A stretch of DNA of 64,000 nt from Ramlibacter albus (GTDB taxonomy: Bacteria > Pseudomonadota > Gammaproteobacteria > Burkholderiales > Burkholderiaceae_C). The notes below the pieces were generated by a model. That model ran no database searches. It was not told the DNA's origin and saw only the letters and a list, made by a program, of their open reading frames with translations. Positions within the stretch are counted from its first letter, which is position 1; each line of letters opens with the position of its first letter. Both the position numbers and the translations under genes were made by a program. Positions 38,099 through 46,702 of this stretch are shown here, piece by piece. The DNA lies in contig NZ_JACORU010000001.1 in assembly GCF_014297445.1 (NCBI RefSeq), positions 930,001 through 994,000 on the forward strand. Reading direction: 5' to 3'.

Positions 38099-39091
38099 TC
38101 AGAACTCCGGGAGCGCTTCGGCGCGATGGCAGGCCACCTCGCGCTGCGGCGCAACCTGCTGAAGCAAGGGCAATGCCTGTTCGCACTCGCCGGCCGCATG
38201 CGGGCAACGCCCCAGGAAGCGGCATCGCGTGGACGCCGCCGCACCCTGCATGCGGATGGGGCTTTGCGGCTCGCCCGGCAGCAGGTGTTGCAAGGCGTCG
38301 TGGCCCGTACCCGGGATGGAGGCGATCAGCGCGCGCGTGTACGGATGCCGCGGGTTCGCGAACACCTGCGCCGCCGGGCCGCTCTCGACCACCGAGCCGA
38401 GGTACATCACGAGCACCCGGTCGCACAGCAGGCGCACGACGTTGAGGTCGTGCGACACGAAGAGGAAGCTCATGCCCAGCTCGCGCTTGAGTTCGCGCAG
38501 CAGCTGCAGGATGACAACCTGCACGGACACGTCGAGCGCCGCGGTCGGTTCGTCCAGCACCAGCAGCCGGGGCCGCAGCACTGCGGCGCGGGCGATGCCC
38601 ACGCGTGCCTTCTGGCCGCCGGAGAGCTGGTGCGGAAAGCGCGGCAGCAGCTCGTGCGGCAGGCCCGTGAGCGTGGCGATCTCCTCGACGCGGCGGCGGA
38701 TCTCCTGCGCATCCTTCACCTCGCCCAGCAGCTTCAGCGGCTCGGCGATGGTGTCGAACGCGCTGTAGCGCGGGTTGAGGCTGTCGTGCGGGTCCTGGAA
38801 CACCATCTGCACTTCACGACGTGACTTGTGCGTGGGCATGTCGCGCGGGTCGACGAGACCCAGGTCCGCGCCGAGGAAACGGATCTGACCGTCCGAGACC
38901 GGCAGCGTGCGCGTGAGCAGGCGAACGAGCGTGGACTTGCCGCAGCCGGACTCGCCCACGAGCCCCACTGTCTCGCCCGCTTCGATGCGGAACGTGACGC
39001 CGTCCACCGCATGCAGCTCGCCCTTGCCTTGCGGTGTCTTGACGGGGAAGCGCTTGGCGACTTCCATCACCTCGAGCAGGGCCGCGGTCAT
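38099..39091 (-). CDS. Dpp/Opp-type ABC importer ATPase, DppF-like
   Basis: 330 aa, single ATPase with C-terminal oligopeptide-transporter extension. Walker A GESGCGKSTLVRLL, signature LSGGQKARVGIARA, Walker B LLVLDEPTAALDVS, then the cysteine-containing tail CRFLGRCPHAAGEC (possible Fe-S or metal site of this subfamily). Pairs with the ATPase encoded at 39088-40056, whose stop overlaps its ATG. Confidence 0.95.
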   Translation of the reverse strand: MTAALLEVMEVAKRFPVKTPQGKGELHAVDGVTFRIEAGETVGLVGESGCGKSTLVRLLTRTLPVSDGQIRFLGADLGLVDPRDMPTHKSRREVQMVFQDPHDSLNPRYSAFDTIAEPLKLLGEVKDAQEIRRRVEEIATLTGLPHELLPRFPHQLSGGQKARVGIARAAVLRPRLLVLDEPTAALDVSVQVVILQLLRELKRELGMSFLFVSHDLNVVRLLCDRVLVMYLGSVVESGPAAQVFANPRHPYTRALIASIPGTGHDALQHLLPGEPQSPIRMQGAAASTRCRFLGRCPHAAGECEQALPLLQQVAPQREVACHRAEALPEF

Positions 39092-40056
39092 ACCATCATC
39101 TCCACGCGATGGCAGCGCACGACGTGGTTGCCGTCGACCAGCTCGGGCAGTGGCAGTGCGCAGGCCTCGCTGCGCCCCGGGCAGCGCTCGGCGAAGCGGC
39201 AGGTGGGCAGGTCGGTGCGCCGCAGGTCGGGCAGGCTGCCGCCGATGGCGGTGAGTTCCTCGAGCGAAGCGCGCCCCACCGGCGTCGCCCCGATCAGCAA
39301 GCGCGTGTAGGGATGGCGCGGCTCGGTGAAGAGCGCTTCCGTCGGCGCGGATTCCACGATGTGCCCCGCATGCATCACGACGATGCGATCGCACTGCTCG
39401 CGCGCCAGCCCGAGGTCGTGCGTGATGAGCAGCGTCGCCATGCCACGGGCACGCGTCTTTTCCTTGACGAGCGCCATGATGGCGGCCTGCGTGGTCACGT
39501 CGAGGCCGGTGGTGGGCTCGTCGGCGATCAGCAGCTTGGGGCCGCAGGCCAGTGCAAGCGCGATCATCACGCGCTGGCAGAGGCCGCCGGAGAGTTCGAA
39601 CGGGTATGCGTGGTAGCGGCGCTCCGGGTCCGGGATCTTCATCTCGGCGAGGCACTCGATCGCGCGCGCCTTCACTTCGGAACGCAGCACCGTGGTGTGC
39701 CGCAGCAGCACGTCCTCCAGCTGGTGGCCCACCTTGCGGATCGGGTTGAGCGCGACCTTCGGGTTCTGGAAGATCATGCTCACCTCGCGGCCGCGGATCT
39801 CCTGCAGGTCGGCTTCCTTTGCCGCGAGCAGGTCCATGCCGTCGAAGTACGCGGTGCCTTGCGTGACTCGCGCCGCCGTGTCGGAAAGGCCGAGGATCGC
39901 GTACGAGAGCACGCTCTTACCCGAACCCGACTCGCCGACCAGCCCCACCGTCTCGCCCTTGCCGATGGACAGCGACACGTCCTGCAAAGCGTTGACGACG
40001 CCGTCGCGTGTCTTGAACTGCAGCGACAGGTTGCGCACGTGGAGGAGGTCGCTCAT
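39088..40056 (-). CDS. Dpp/Opp-type ABC importer ATPase, DppD-like
   Basis: 322 aa. Walker A GESGSGKSVLSYAIL, signature ELSGGLCQRVMIALAL (Cys in place of the usual Gln-Arg neighbour), Walker B LLIADEPTTGLDVT, and the tail CRFAERCPGRSEAC. Complete. It overlaps both neighbours by 4 bases (ATGA), as do all genes of this five-gene importer except the binding protein. Confidence 0.95.
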   Translation of the reverse strand: MSDLLHVRNLSLQFKTRDGVVNALQDVSLSIGKGETVGLVGESGSGKSVLSYAILGLSDTAARVTQGTAYFDGMDLLAAKEADLQEIRGREVSMIFQNPKVALNPIRKVGHQLEDVLLRHTTVLRSEVKARAIECLAEMKIPDPERRYHAYPFELSGGLCQRVMIALALACGPKLLIADEPTTGLDVTTQAAIMALVKEKTRARGMATLLITHDLGLAREQCDRIVVMHAGHIVESAPTEALFTEPRHPYTRLLIGATPVGRASLEELTAIGGSLPDLRRTDLPTCRFAERCPGRSEACALPLPELVDGNHVVRCHRVEMMV

Positions 40057-40946
40057 GTCCTCCTCCGTGGGTCGATGATGTCGCGCAAACCGTCGCCGAG
40101 CAGGTTGAAGGTGAACACCGCCAGCATCAGCACGCCGCCCGGGAACAGCGCCACCCACCATTCGCCGGAGATGATGTATGTCGCACCCTCCGCGACCATG
40201 ATTCCCCACTCGGCCACGGGCGGCGACACACCGAGGCCGATGAAGGACAGGCCTGCCGCGTTCAGGATCGCCCAGCCCATGTTGAGCGACACCTGCACCA
40301 TCATCGGCGGCATCGCGTTGGGCACCAGGTGCAGCAGCAGGATGCGCGCGTCGCCGTTGCCTGCCAGCCGCGCCGCCTCCACGAAGCCGGCTTCGCGCCG
40401 CACGTTCACCTCGGTGCGAGCCACGCGGATGTAGAAGGGCAGGTTGACCACCGCCGTCGCGAGGATGATGTTCGCGACCGTGTTCCCCATCGCGGCCACG
40501 ATGCCCATCGCCAGCACGAACAACGGGAAGCTCATCACCATGTCGCACCCGCGCATGACGATGCGCTCCAGCCAGCCGCCGAAGTAGCCGGCGCAGGCGC
40601 CGAGCAGGCCACCGATGACGAACGACGCGCTCACGGCCGACAGCGCGATGGCGAAGTCGATGCGCGTGGCGACGATGACGCGCGAGAGGATGTCGCGGCC
40701 GAGCGAATCGGTGCCGAACCAGTGTTTCGCCGACGGTGGCTGCATCGTCGGGCCGACATTGGTGGCGAGCGGGTCGTAGGGCGCGATCCAGGGGCCCACG
40801 ATCGCGACCACCACGAACAGCGAGAACAGGATGGCGGCGCCCAGGGTGAACGGGTTGTCGGAGAGCACGTATTTCACGTGCGACCAGAACGACTTCTGCG
40901 CGCGCGGACGCGCGGCGGCGACGGGTGCTTCCAGGACGGCACTCAT
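40053..40946 (-). CDS. Dpp/Opp-type ABC importer permease, DppC-like
   Basis: 297 aa with an N-terminal helix and about five more; begins with a cytoplasmic segment (LEAPVAAARPRAQKSFW). HWFGTDSLGRDILSRVI is the DppC signature, and REAGFVEAARLAGNGDARILLLHLVPN the EAA coupling loop. Forms a heterodimer with the DppB-like protein encoded upstream. Confidence 0.95.
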   Translation of the reverse strand: MSAVLEAPVAAARPRAQKSFWSHVKYVLSDNPFTLGAAILFSLFVVVAIVGPWIAPYDPLATNVGPTMQPPSAKHWFGTDSLGRDILSRVIVATRIDFAIALSAVSASFVIGGLLGACAGYFGGWLERIVMRGCDMVMSFPLFVLAMGIVAAMGNTVANIILATAVVNLPFYIRVARTEVNVRREAGFVEAARLAGNGDARILLLHLVPNAMPPMMVQVSLNMGWAILNAAGLSFIGLGVSPPVAEWGIMVAEGATYIISGEWWVALFPGGVLMLAVFTFNLLGDGLRDIIDPRRRT

Positions 40947-41956
40947 GACGCGAGCCTCACGCGTGGGTCGATGACCACGTAGAGGAGGTCGATGACGAGG
41001 TTGAGCAGCGTGTACAGCACCGCCATCGTCAACACGAAGCCCTGCACCGGCGCGTAGTCGCTCGCGACCAGCGCCTCCAGCGCGAACGAGCCGACGCCCG
41101 GCCACGCGAACACCTTCTCCACGATCACGCTCATGCCGAGCAGGAAGCTGAACACCATGCCGAGCGTCGTCACCACCGGCAGCAGCGCGTTGCGCAAGGC
41201 ATAGCGCACCAGCACCGTCGGCGTGGACAAGCCCGAAGCGCGCGCCGTGCGCACGAAGTCGGCCGAGAGCACTGCCAGCATCGAAGCGCGCGTCATGCGG
41301 GCGAGCGGCGCCAGCACGAAGATGCCGAGCGTCAGCACCGGCAGGATCATCTGCTTCGCGCTCGCGACGAACAGTTTCACGTCGCCGGCGATGAGGCTGT
41401 CGATCGTGTAGAAGCCCGTGACCGCGGCGGGCGCGGTGAGGTAAGGATCCATGCGACCGATCGGCGACGGCGCCCAACCGAGCAGGTAGTAAAGGACGTA
41501 CGCGAGCAGCAGCCCGGTGAAGAAGGTCGGCAGCGACACGCCCGCCGTCGTCACGAGCCGGCATGCATGGTCGATCCACGAGTTGGGATGCCGGGCCGCG
41601 GCAATGCCCAGCGGGATCGCGATGCTCACGGCGAACACGAGCGAGGCCAGCACCAGCTCCAGCGAGGCCGGCAGCCGCGAGATGAGCTCCTGCCGCACCG
41701 GCTGCCCCGTGGACAGCGCGTTGCCCAGGTCGCCGCGCGCGAGGTCCTTCACGTAGATCCAGAACTGCTCCGGCAGGCTGCGGTTGAGGCCCAGCTTCTC
41801 GCGCACCTGCTGCACCGCCTCCTGCGTGCCCGCGGGGCCCGCGAAGAACGCCGCCGGGTCGCCCGGCAGCGCGCGGGTGAGCAGGAAGGTGATGAGCACG
41901 ATGCCCAGCAGGTTCGGCAGGGCACCGAGCAGGCGTTTGGCGATGAGCATTGGCAT
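40943..41956 (-). CDS. Dpp/Opp-type ABC importer permease, DppB-like
   Basis: 337 aa, about six membrane helices. N-terminus LIAKRLLGALPNLLGIVLITFLL and RALPGDPAAFFAG are typical of DppB; the EAA loop is FVRTARASGLSTPTVLVRYALRNALLP. Its ATG is 40 bases after the binding protein gene, a gap holding a REP-like palindrome that may lower expression of the membrane part relative to the binding protein. Confidence 0.95.
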   Translation of the reverse strand: MPMLIAKRLLGALPNLLGIVLITFLLTRALPGDPAAFFAGPAGTQEAVQQVREKLGLNRSLPEQFWIYVKDLARGDLGNALSTGQPVRQELISRLPASLELVLASLVFAVSIAIPLGIAAARHPNSWIDHACRLVTTAGVSLPTFFTGLLLAYVLYYLLGWAPSPIGRMDPYLTAPAAVTGFYTIDSLIAGDVKLFVASAKQMILPVLTLGIFVLAPLARMTRASMLAVLSADFVRTARASGLSTPTVLVRYALRNALLPVVTTLGMVFSFLLGMSVIVEKVFAWPGVGSFALEALVASDYAPVQGFVLTMAVLYTLLNLVIDLLYVVIDPRVRLAS

Positions 41957-41963
41957 GGTTGCA

Positions 41964-41990
41964 TGGATGCCGGGTCAAGCCCGGCATGAC
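41964..41990. repeat. REP-like palindrome between binding protein and permease genes
   Basis: ATGCCGGG-tcaag-CCCGGCAT (41967-41987), 8-bp perfect arms, with TGG before and GAC after, as in the copies at 33857-33922 and 48763-48840. It fills the 40-base gap after the substrate-binding protein gene, the classic location for mRNA-stabilising REP elements. Confidence 0.85.
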
Positions 41991-41996
41991 GGCCTT

Positions 41997-43616
41997 CTAT
42001 GCCTTCACCAGTTGCCGGTAGTCCGGCTCGAGGTGGAACCAGTAGGTGTAGCCGCTGATGTTGGGCTGCATCGCCACGTCCATCATCGGCTGCACGAGCG
42101 GGATGCGCGGCACCTCGTCGTGCGCCACCTTGATCATGTCCTTGACCATGCCGTCGTACAGCGGCTTGCTCTCGGCGAAGCGCGCGTTGGTGATCAGCTT
42201 GTCGAGCGTCGGGTTCTTGTAGCTCATGGTGTTGAACACGGCGTCCTGCCCGTGGTAGCACCAGAAGAAGAAGTACTCCGGGTAATTCAGCCAGCCGCCG
42301 AAGCGGTTGAGGATCATCGGCATGTCCTTCTTCAGCAGCGCCGCGCGCCAGTTCGCGCCGGGCACCTTGTTGATGGACGCCTTGATGCCGATCTGCGCCA
42401 GCGCTTCCTGCACGAGGATGGCCGTCGGCTCGCTTACCGTCGCCGAGCCCAGGTCGTACGACAGCGTGGTCTCGATCGCGCCGGCGCCCGACTCCTGCAT
42501 CAGCTGCTTGGCCTTGGCGAGATCCTGCTTGTAGCCGTGCGGCTGCGGCCACACCGGCGCCTTGGGGTCGTTGCTGGCGCCGCTCATCTTGATGCCGCGG
42601 CCGTAGAACGCAGACTCGAAGATCTTGTCGTAGGGCAGCGCGTACGCCACGGCCTGGCGCACCTTCACGTTGTTGAAGGGCGGCTTGGTGGTGTTCATGC
42701 CCAGGTAGAACAACGCGTTCTCCACGGGCAGGCTCGCCACCTTGATCTTGCTCTTGTCGCCGGCGAAGTCCGCGAAGTCCTTCGGCGGCAGCGAGTAGGT
42801 CATGTCGATGTCGCCACGCTGCAGCAGCGCGCGGCGGTTGCCGGCGGACGGCACGTCGCGCTGGATGATGCGCTTGATCTTCGGCAGCGGGCCGCTCTTC
42901 CAGTCGTCGAAGCGTTCCAGCACGAGCTCCTGCCCGGGCTTGAAGCTCACCACCTTGTAGCCGCCGCCGCCCGCCGTGTTGTTCTTCAGCCATTCGGCGG
43001 CCCACGGGTCCTTCTCGGTGGCGTTCTTCTTCGCAAGCGTCGAGTTGTAGATCGACGCGACAGGAACGGCGAGGTCGGGCATCGACAGCTTGTCCTTGCG
43101 GACGAACTTGACGTGCAGCGTGTACTCGTCGACCACCTTGAATTGCGCAGGATCCTCGAGCGAACCGGCCTTCATCTGGAAGGTGGGGAATCCGCCCATC
43201 GCCAGCGCACGGTCGAAGCTCCACTTGACGTCGTTGGCCGTGACCGGCGTGCCGTCATGGAACTTCGCGTTCTTGCGCAGGTAGAACGTGACGCCCATGC
43301 CGTCGGCGTCCATCTTCCAGCGCTCGGCCAGCTCGGGCTCCAGCTTCGAGTAGTCGTACATCATCGAGCCGTCCGGCAGCTTCTTGCGGCCGTAGGTCAT
43401 GAGGCGGTCGTAGACGTTCCAGGCCACGCCGTAGCTCGGGCGGTTGGCGCCCAGGCCGTGGATGTCGAGCATGTTGGGCCCGAACTCGTTGGCCATCACC
43501 AGCGTTTCCTTGCGGTCCTGCGCTTGCGTGCGGCCCGCGTAGAGCGCGGCTCCGGCCGCGGGCAGCGCGCCGGCGGCCTTGAGCAGCGAGCGGCGCTTCA
43601 ATGATGTTGTCGTCAT
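41997..43616 (-). CDS. Family 5 (Dpp/Opp-type) substrate-binding protein
   Basis: 539 aa periplasmic protein. Signal with twin arginines, TSLKRRSLLKAAGALPAAG (probable Tat export). Mature part: MLDIHGLGANRPSYGVAWNVYDRL, FYLRKNAKFHDGTPVTANDVKWSFDRAL (SBP_bac_5 signature), GYKVVSFKPGQELVLERFDDW. Such proteins bind peptides, nickel complexes or small organic solutes. Given the operon, a ureide or amide nitrogen source is likely. Starts 17 bases after allophanate hydrolase. Confidence 0.95.
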   Translation of the reverse strand: MTTTSLKRRSLLKAAGALPAAGAALYAGRTQAQDRKETLVMANEFGPNMLDIHGLGANRPSYGVAWNVYDRLMTYGRKKLPDGSMMYDYSKLEPELAERWKMDADGMGVTFYLRKNAKFHDGTPVTANDVKWSFDRALAMGGFPTFQMKAGSLEDPAQFKVVDEYTLHVKFVRKDKLSMPDLAVPVASIYNSTLAKKNATEKDPWAAEWLKNNTAGGGGYKVVSFKPGQELVLERFDDWKSGPLPKIKRIIQRDVPSAGNRRALLQRGDIDMTYSLPPKDFADFAGDKSKIKVASLPVENALFYLGMNTTKPPFNNVKVRQAVAYALPYDKIFESAFYGRGIKMSGASNDPKAPVWPQPHGYKQDLAKAKQLMQESGAGAIETTLSYDLGSATVSEPTAILVQEALAQIGIKASINKVPGANWRAALLKKDMPMILNRFGGWLNYPEYFFFWCYHGQDAVFNTMSYKNPTLDKLITNARFAESKPLYDGMVKDMIKVAHDEVPRIPLVQPMMDVAMQPNISGYTYWFHLEPDYRQLVKA

Positions 43617-43633
43617 GGTGGGACTCCTGGCGT

Positions 43634-45334
43634 TCACGAGGGAGAAATGGGGTTGGCGCGGGCGGCCATGTAGGCACGCCAGCCGCCGTGGTGCGTGATG
43701 TCCTGCGCGCCTTGCGTCGCGAGCGTTTCGCATACGAAGCCTTGCACGCTGCTGCCGTCGGCGAGCGAGAGCGTGCCGATGCCCAGCGGCGCAGGGATCA
43801 GCGAAACGAACGAGCCGTAGTGCGCCACCGGCATCTCCCAAACTTCGATGGCGATGCGCGCGCCTTCGCCTTGCGGCACGCGCACGAGGCCGGGTTTGGG
43901 TGGCGTGGTGCCGGGCAGCGCGAAGAGGCGGTAGTCGGCGGCGGTTTCGGTGGCTTGCAGCAGGCGCGCGCCGCGCTCCGTGAGCTGCGGGTTGAGCGGC
44001 ATGCCGGAGAGGTGCGCGCCGACGACCGCCAGCTTGACAACGCCGGACTTCGCCAGGCCGGGGATCGCAACCGGAGCCGGCAGGGGCTCGTCGGTCGCGC
44101 CTTGCGGGAGGCCGGTCGCGTGGTGATAGCGCTGCCCCAGATCGGCCAGCTGCCAGTCGCTGCCGCAAGGGCCGATCAAGGTGATGCCGAACGGCAGCCC
44201 GTCGCTGCGCAGGCTGCTCGGCACCGACAGCGCGGCGTAGTCCAACAGGTTGACGAAGTTGGTGTAGGCGCCGAGGTTGCGATTGAGCTCCACCGGGTCG
44301 GCGAGCATCTGGGCGATGGTGTAGTGCGTGGGCGCGGTCGGCACGAGCAGCACGTCGATGTCGTGCCACATCTGCGCGGCATGCTGGCCCAGGGCACGCA
44401 GCTTCTCCTGCGCTTCGAAGAGGTCCGCTGCGCTGTAGCTGCAGCCGCTGGCGACGATGGAGCGCACGGGCTCGATCACTTCGGCGGCATGCGTGTCGAA
44501 GAAGCCGCGGATGGCGGTGTAACGCTCGGCGACCAGCGCGCTTTCGTAGAGCAGCGCCGCGGCCTGCGCGAGCGGGCCGAAGGGCACGCGCACCGGCGTG
44601 CCGCCGAGGGCCTGCAGGTTGTCGATGGCCGCGGCGAACGCCTTCTGCGCGAGCGTGTCCCCGAAGAAGGGCAGGTTGTCGGGCACGCCGAACCGGAAGG
44701 CCGCGGGAAACGGCTGGTCCGCGAGGCGCAGGTCGCGCGAGAACGGGTCGTCGCGGTCGTAGCCCATGGCCTGCTGCAGCACTTGCGCCGCAAGGCCCAC
44801 GGTGCGCGCGAAGATCGAGACGCAATCGACGCTCTGCGCCGCGGGCACCACGCCGCGTGCGCTGATCAGGCCCTTGGAGGGCTTGAGCCCCACGATGTTG
44901 TTCAGGCCCGCGGGCACACGGCCCGAGCCGGCGGTGTCCGTGCCGAGCGCGAAATCGACTTCAGCCTTCGCGACAACATAGGCGGAGCCCGAGCTGGACC
45001 CGCCGCTCACATAGGCGGCGTCGAACGCATTCGGTACCGCGCCGTACGGCGAGCGCGTGCCGTTCAGGCCGCAAGCAAATTGATCGAGGTTGGTCTTGCC
45101 GGCGCAGGACGCACCAGCTTCGAGCAGTCGCCGCACCACGGCGGCATGCGCCGTGGCTACGTATTTGAATGCGGGGCAAGCCGCCGTCGTCGGCAAGCCG
45201 GCGACGTCGATGTTGTCCTTGGCCGCGAAGGACATGCCCTGCAGCGCGCCCGTGGCGGCAACCCGCACGGGCTCGGCGGACCGGGTGATCCAGGCGTTCG
45301 ATCCGGCGGCAAGGGTTGGCTGGGGCTGCACCAT
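43634..45334 (-). CDS. atzF: Allophanate hydrolase (AtzF/TrzF-like)
   Basis: 566 aa. N-terminal amidase domain with Lys in FAAKDNIDVAG, serines in VSGGSSSGSAYVVA and GTDTAGSGRVPAG; C-terminal ~130-residue domain (VVGAHLSGMPLNPQLTERG ... ATETAADYRLFALPG ... IAIEVWEMPV) that is specific to allophanate hydrolases and handles the decarboxylated product. Predicted reaction: allophanate to two ammonia and two CO2. It is the endpoint for both the BiuH-like and AtzE/AtzH-like routes of this operon. 87 bases separate it from the alcohol dehydrogenase gene. Confidence 0.92.
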   Translation of the reverse strand: MVQPQPTLAAGSNAWITRSAEPVRVAATGALQGMSFAAKDNIDVAGLPTTAACPAFKYVATAHAAVVRRLLEAGASCAGKTNLDQFACGLNGTRSPYGAVPNAFDAAYVSGGSSSGSAYVVAKAEVDFALGTDTAGSGRVPAGLNNIVGLKPSKGLISARGVVPAAQSVDCVSIFARTVGLAAQVLQQAMGYDRDDPFSRDLRLADQPFPAAFRFGVPDNLPFFGDTLAQKAFAAAIDNLQALGGTPVRVPFGPLAQAAALLYESALVAERYTAIRGFFDTHAAEVIEPVRSIVASGCSYSAADLFEAQEKLRALGQHAAQMWHDIDVLLVPTAPTHYTIAQMLADPVELNRNLGAYTNFVNLLDYAALSVPSSLRSDGLPFGITLIGPCGSDWQLADLGQRYHHATGLPQGATDEPLPAPVAIPGLAKSGVVKLAVVGAHLSGMPLNPQLTERGARLLQATETAADYRLFALPGTTPPKPGLVRVPQGEGARIAIEVWEMPVAHYGSFVSLIPAPLGIGTLSLADGSSVQGFVCETLATQGAQDITHHGGWRAYMAARANPISPS

Positions 45335-45421
45335 CTCTGAGCATCCAAACTTGGATACAAGATCAGATGCAAAGGCTGTGCCAGCGCGGTCGAGTACCGG
45401 CGCCGCAGGTTCAGGAGGGGC

Positions 45422-46555
45422 TTACATCGCCCGGTCGAACAGGCGCTCGAAGTCGCCGCGCGTGCACATGCGCGGGTTGGTCTTGTGGCAGATGTCGGCG
45501 ACCGCGATGTCGACGAGTTTCGGGATTTGCTGCGGCGTGACGCCGTGCGAGGCGAGCGTGCCGCGGATGCCGATGCGCTCCTTCAGCGACTTGAGCCACG
45601 CCGGGAAAGCCTTGCCGCCGCCGGGTACCTTGCACACGTGCGCCAGGTCGTCGAACTTCTCCGGCACCGCTTCGAGGTTCCAGGCCATCACCGTGTCGAT
45701 CATCAGCGCGTTCGCGAGCCCGTGGTGCAGGTCGCACACCGCGCCGAGTGCGTGGGCGCACGCGTGCACCGCGCCCAGGTCCTTCTGGAAAGCGATCGCG
45801 CCCATCATCGACGCCATCATCATGTCGCTGCGCGCCTGCAGGTGGCCGGGCTCCGCCACGGCGCGAACGATCGAGCGCGACGCGATGCGCGCGCCTTCGA
45901 GCGCGATGCCGTCGCACAGCGGGTGGTAGGCCGGCGAGAGGTAGCTCTCGATGTTGTGCGTGAGCGCGTCCATGCCGGTCGCAGCCGTCACGTTGGGCGG
46001 CAAGGCCAGCGTGAGCTCGGGATCTGCGAACACGATCTTCGCGAGCAGCAGCGAGCTGAAGATCACGCGCTTGAGGTGCGACTCGTCCTCGCTGATCACC
46101 GACGAGCGCCCGACCTCCGAACCCGTGCCCGCCGTCGTCGGCAGCGCGACGAAGTAAGGCAGCGGCTTGTCGATCGCCCGAACCTTCGGGTGGTCCCACG
46201 CATAGTCGAGGATGCCGCCTTCGTGGGTGGCCGCGAGCCCGACGACCTTGGCCACGTCCAGCGCGGCGCCGCCGCCAAAGCCGATCACGCAGTCGGCGCC
46301 GTGGGCCTTGTACATCGCGGCGCCCTGCATGACCTGGCTGGCGACCGGATTGCCCGCCACGCCGGAGTAGACGGCGACGTCGAGCGCGCCGAGGTGCGAC
46401 TTGAATTCATCCAGCACCGGCAAGGCCGCGAGCGCGCGGTCGGTGACGAGCAGCGGGCGCTTCAAGCCGTTCTGCAGGAGGTGCGCGGCCACTTCCCTGC
46501 GCGCCCCGGCGCCGAACCGGATGGCGGTGGGAAACGAAAAACTGTTGAGGCTCAT
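45422..46555 (-). CDS. Iron-containing (group III) alcohol dehydrogenase
   Basis: 377 aa. Rossmann part with GFGGGAALDVAKVVG, the TTAGTGSEVGRSSVI motif, then the metal-binding domain with histidines in DALTHNIESYLSP and ACAHALGAVCDLHHGLANA. It should interconvert an alcohol and an aldehyde or ketone with NAD(P)H; the substrate is unknown. It probably begins the minus-strand operon, yet has no obvious role in ureide breakdown. It could remove an aldehyde or semialdehyde released from a carbon skeleton (inference). The upstream 147 bases are shared with the divergent EF-G-like gene. Confidence 0.9.
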   Translation of the reverse strand: MSLNSFSFPTAIRFGAGARREVAAHLLQNGLKRPLLVTDRALAALPVLDEFKSHLGALDVAVYSGVAGNPVASQVMQGAAMYKAHGADCVIGFGGGAALDVAKVVGLAATHEGGILDYAWDHPKVRAIDKPLPYFVALPTTAGTGSEVGRSSVISEDESHLKRVIFSSLLLAKIVFADPELTLALPPNVTAATGMDALTHNIESYLSPAYHPLCDGIALEGARIASRSIVRAVAEPGHLQARSDMMMASMMGAIAFQKDLGAVHACAHALGAVCDLHHGLANALMIDTVMAWNLEAVPEKFDDLAHVCKVPGGGKAFPAWLKSLKERIGIRGTLASHGVTPQQIPKLVDIAVADICHKTNPRMCTRGDFERLFDRAM

Positions 46556-46702
46556 CGCGTGATCACGACAGCCTAATTCAAAAGCCGCGCGCCGTGGGCC
46601 GAAACCTTGCTCAGCCGCAAGCGCGGGTTCTCCCCTGTTTGCCGCCGCGGCCCGGCGTGCCGTACCATGGGCCATCCATCGTTCTTGTTGCCGGAGGAAG
46701 CC

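Noticed and set aside
29264-46555. Complete cyanuric acid degradation operon
   Set aside because: The AtzD ring-opening enzyme is absent, so the pathway cannot be called cyanurate degradation from this window alone.
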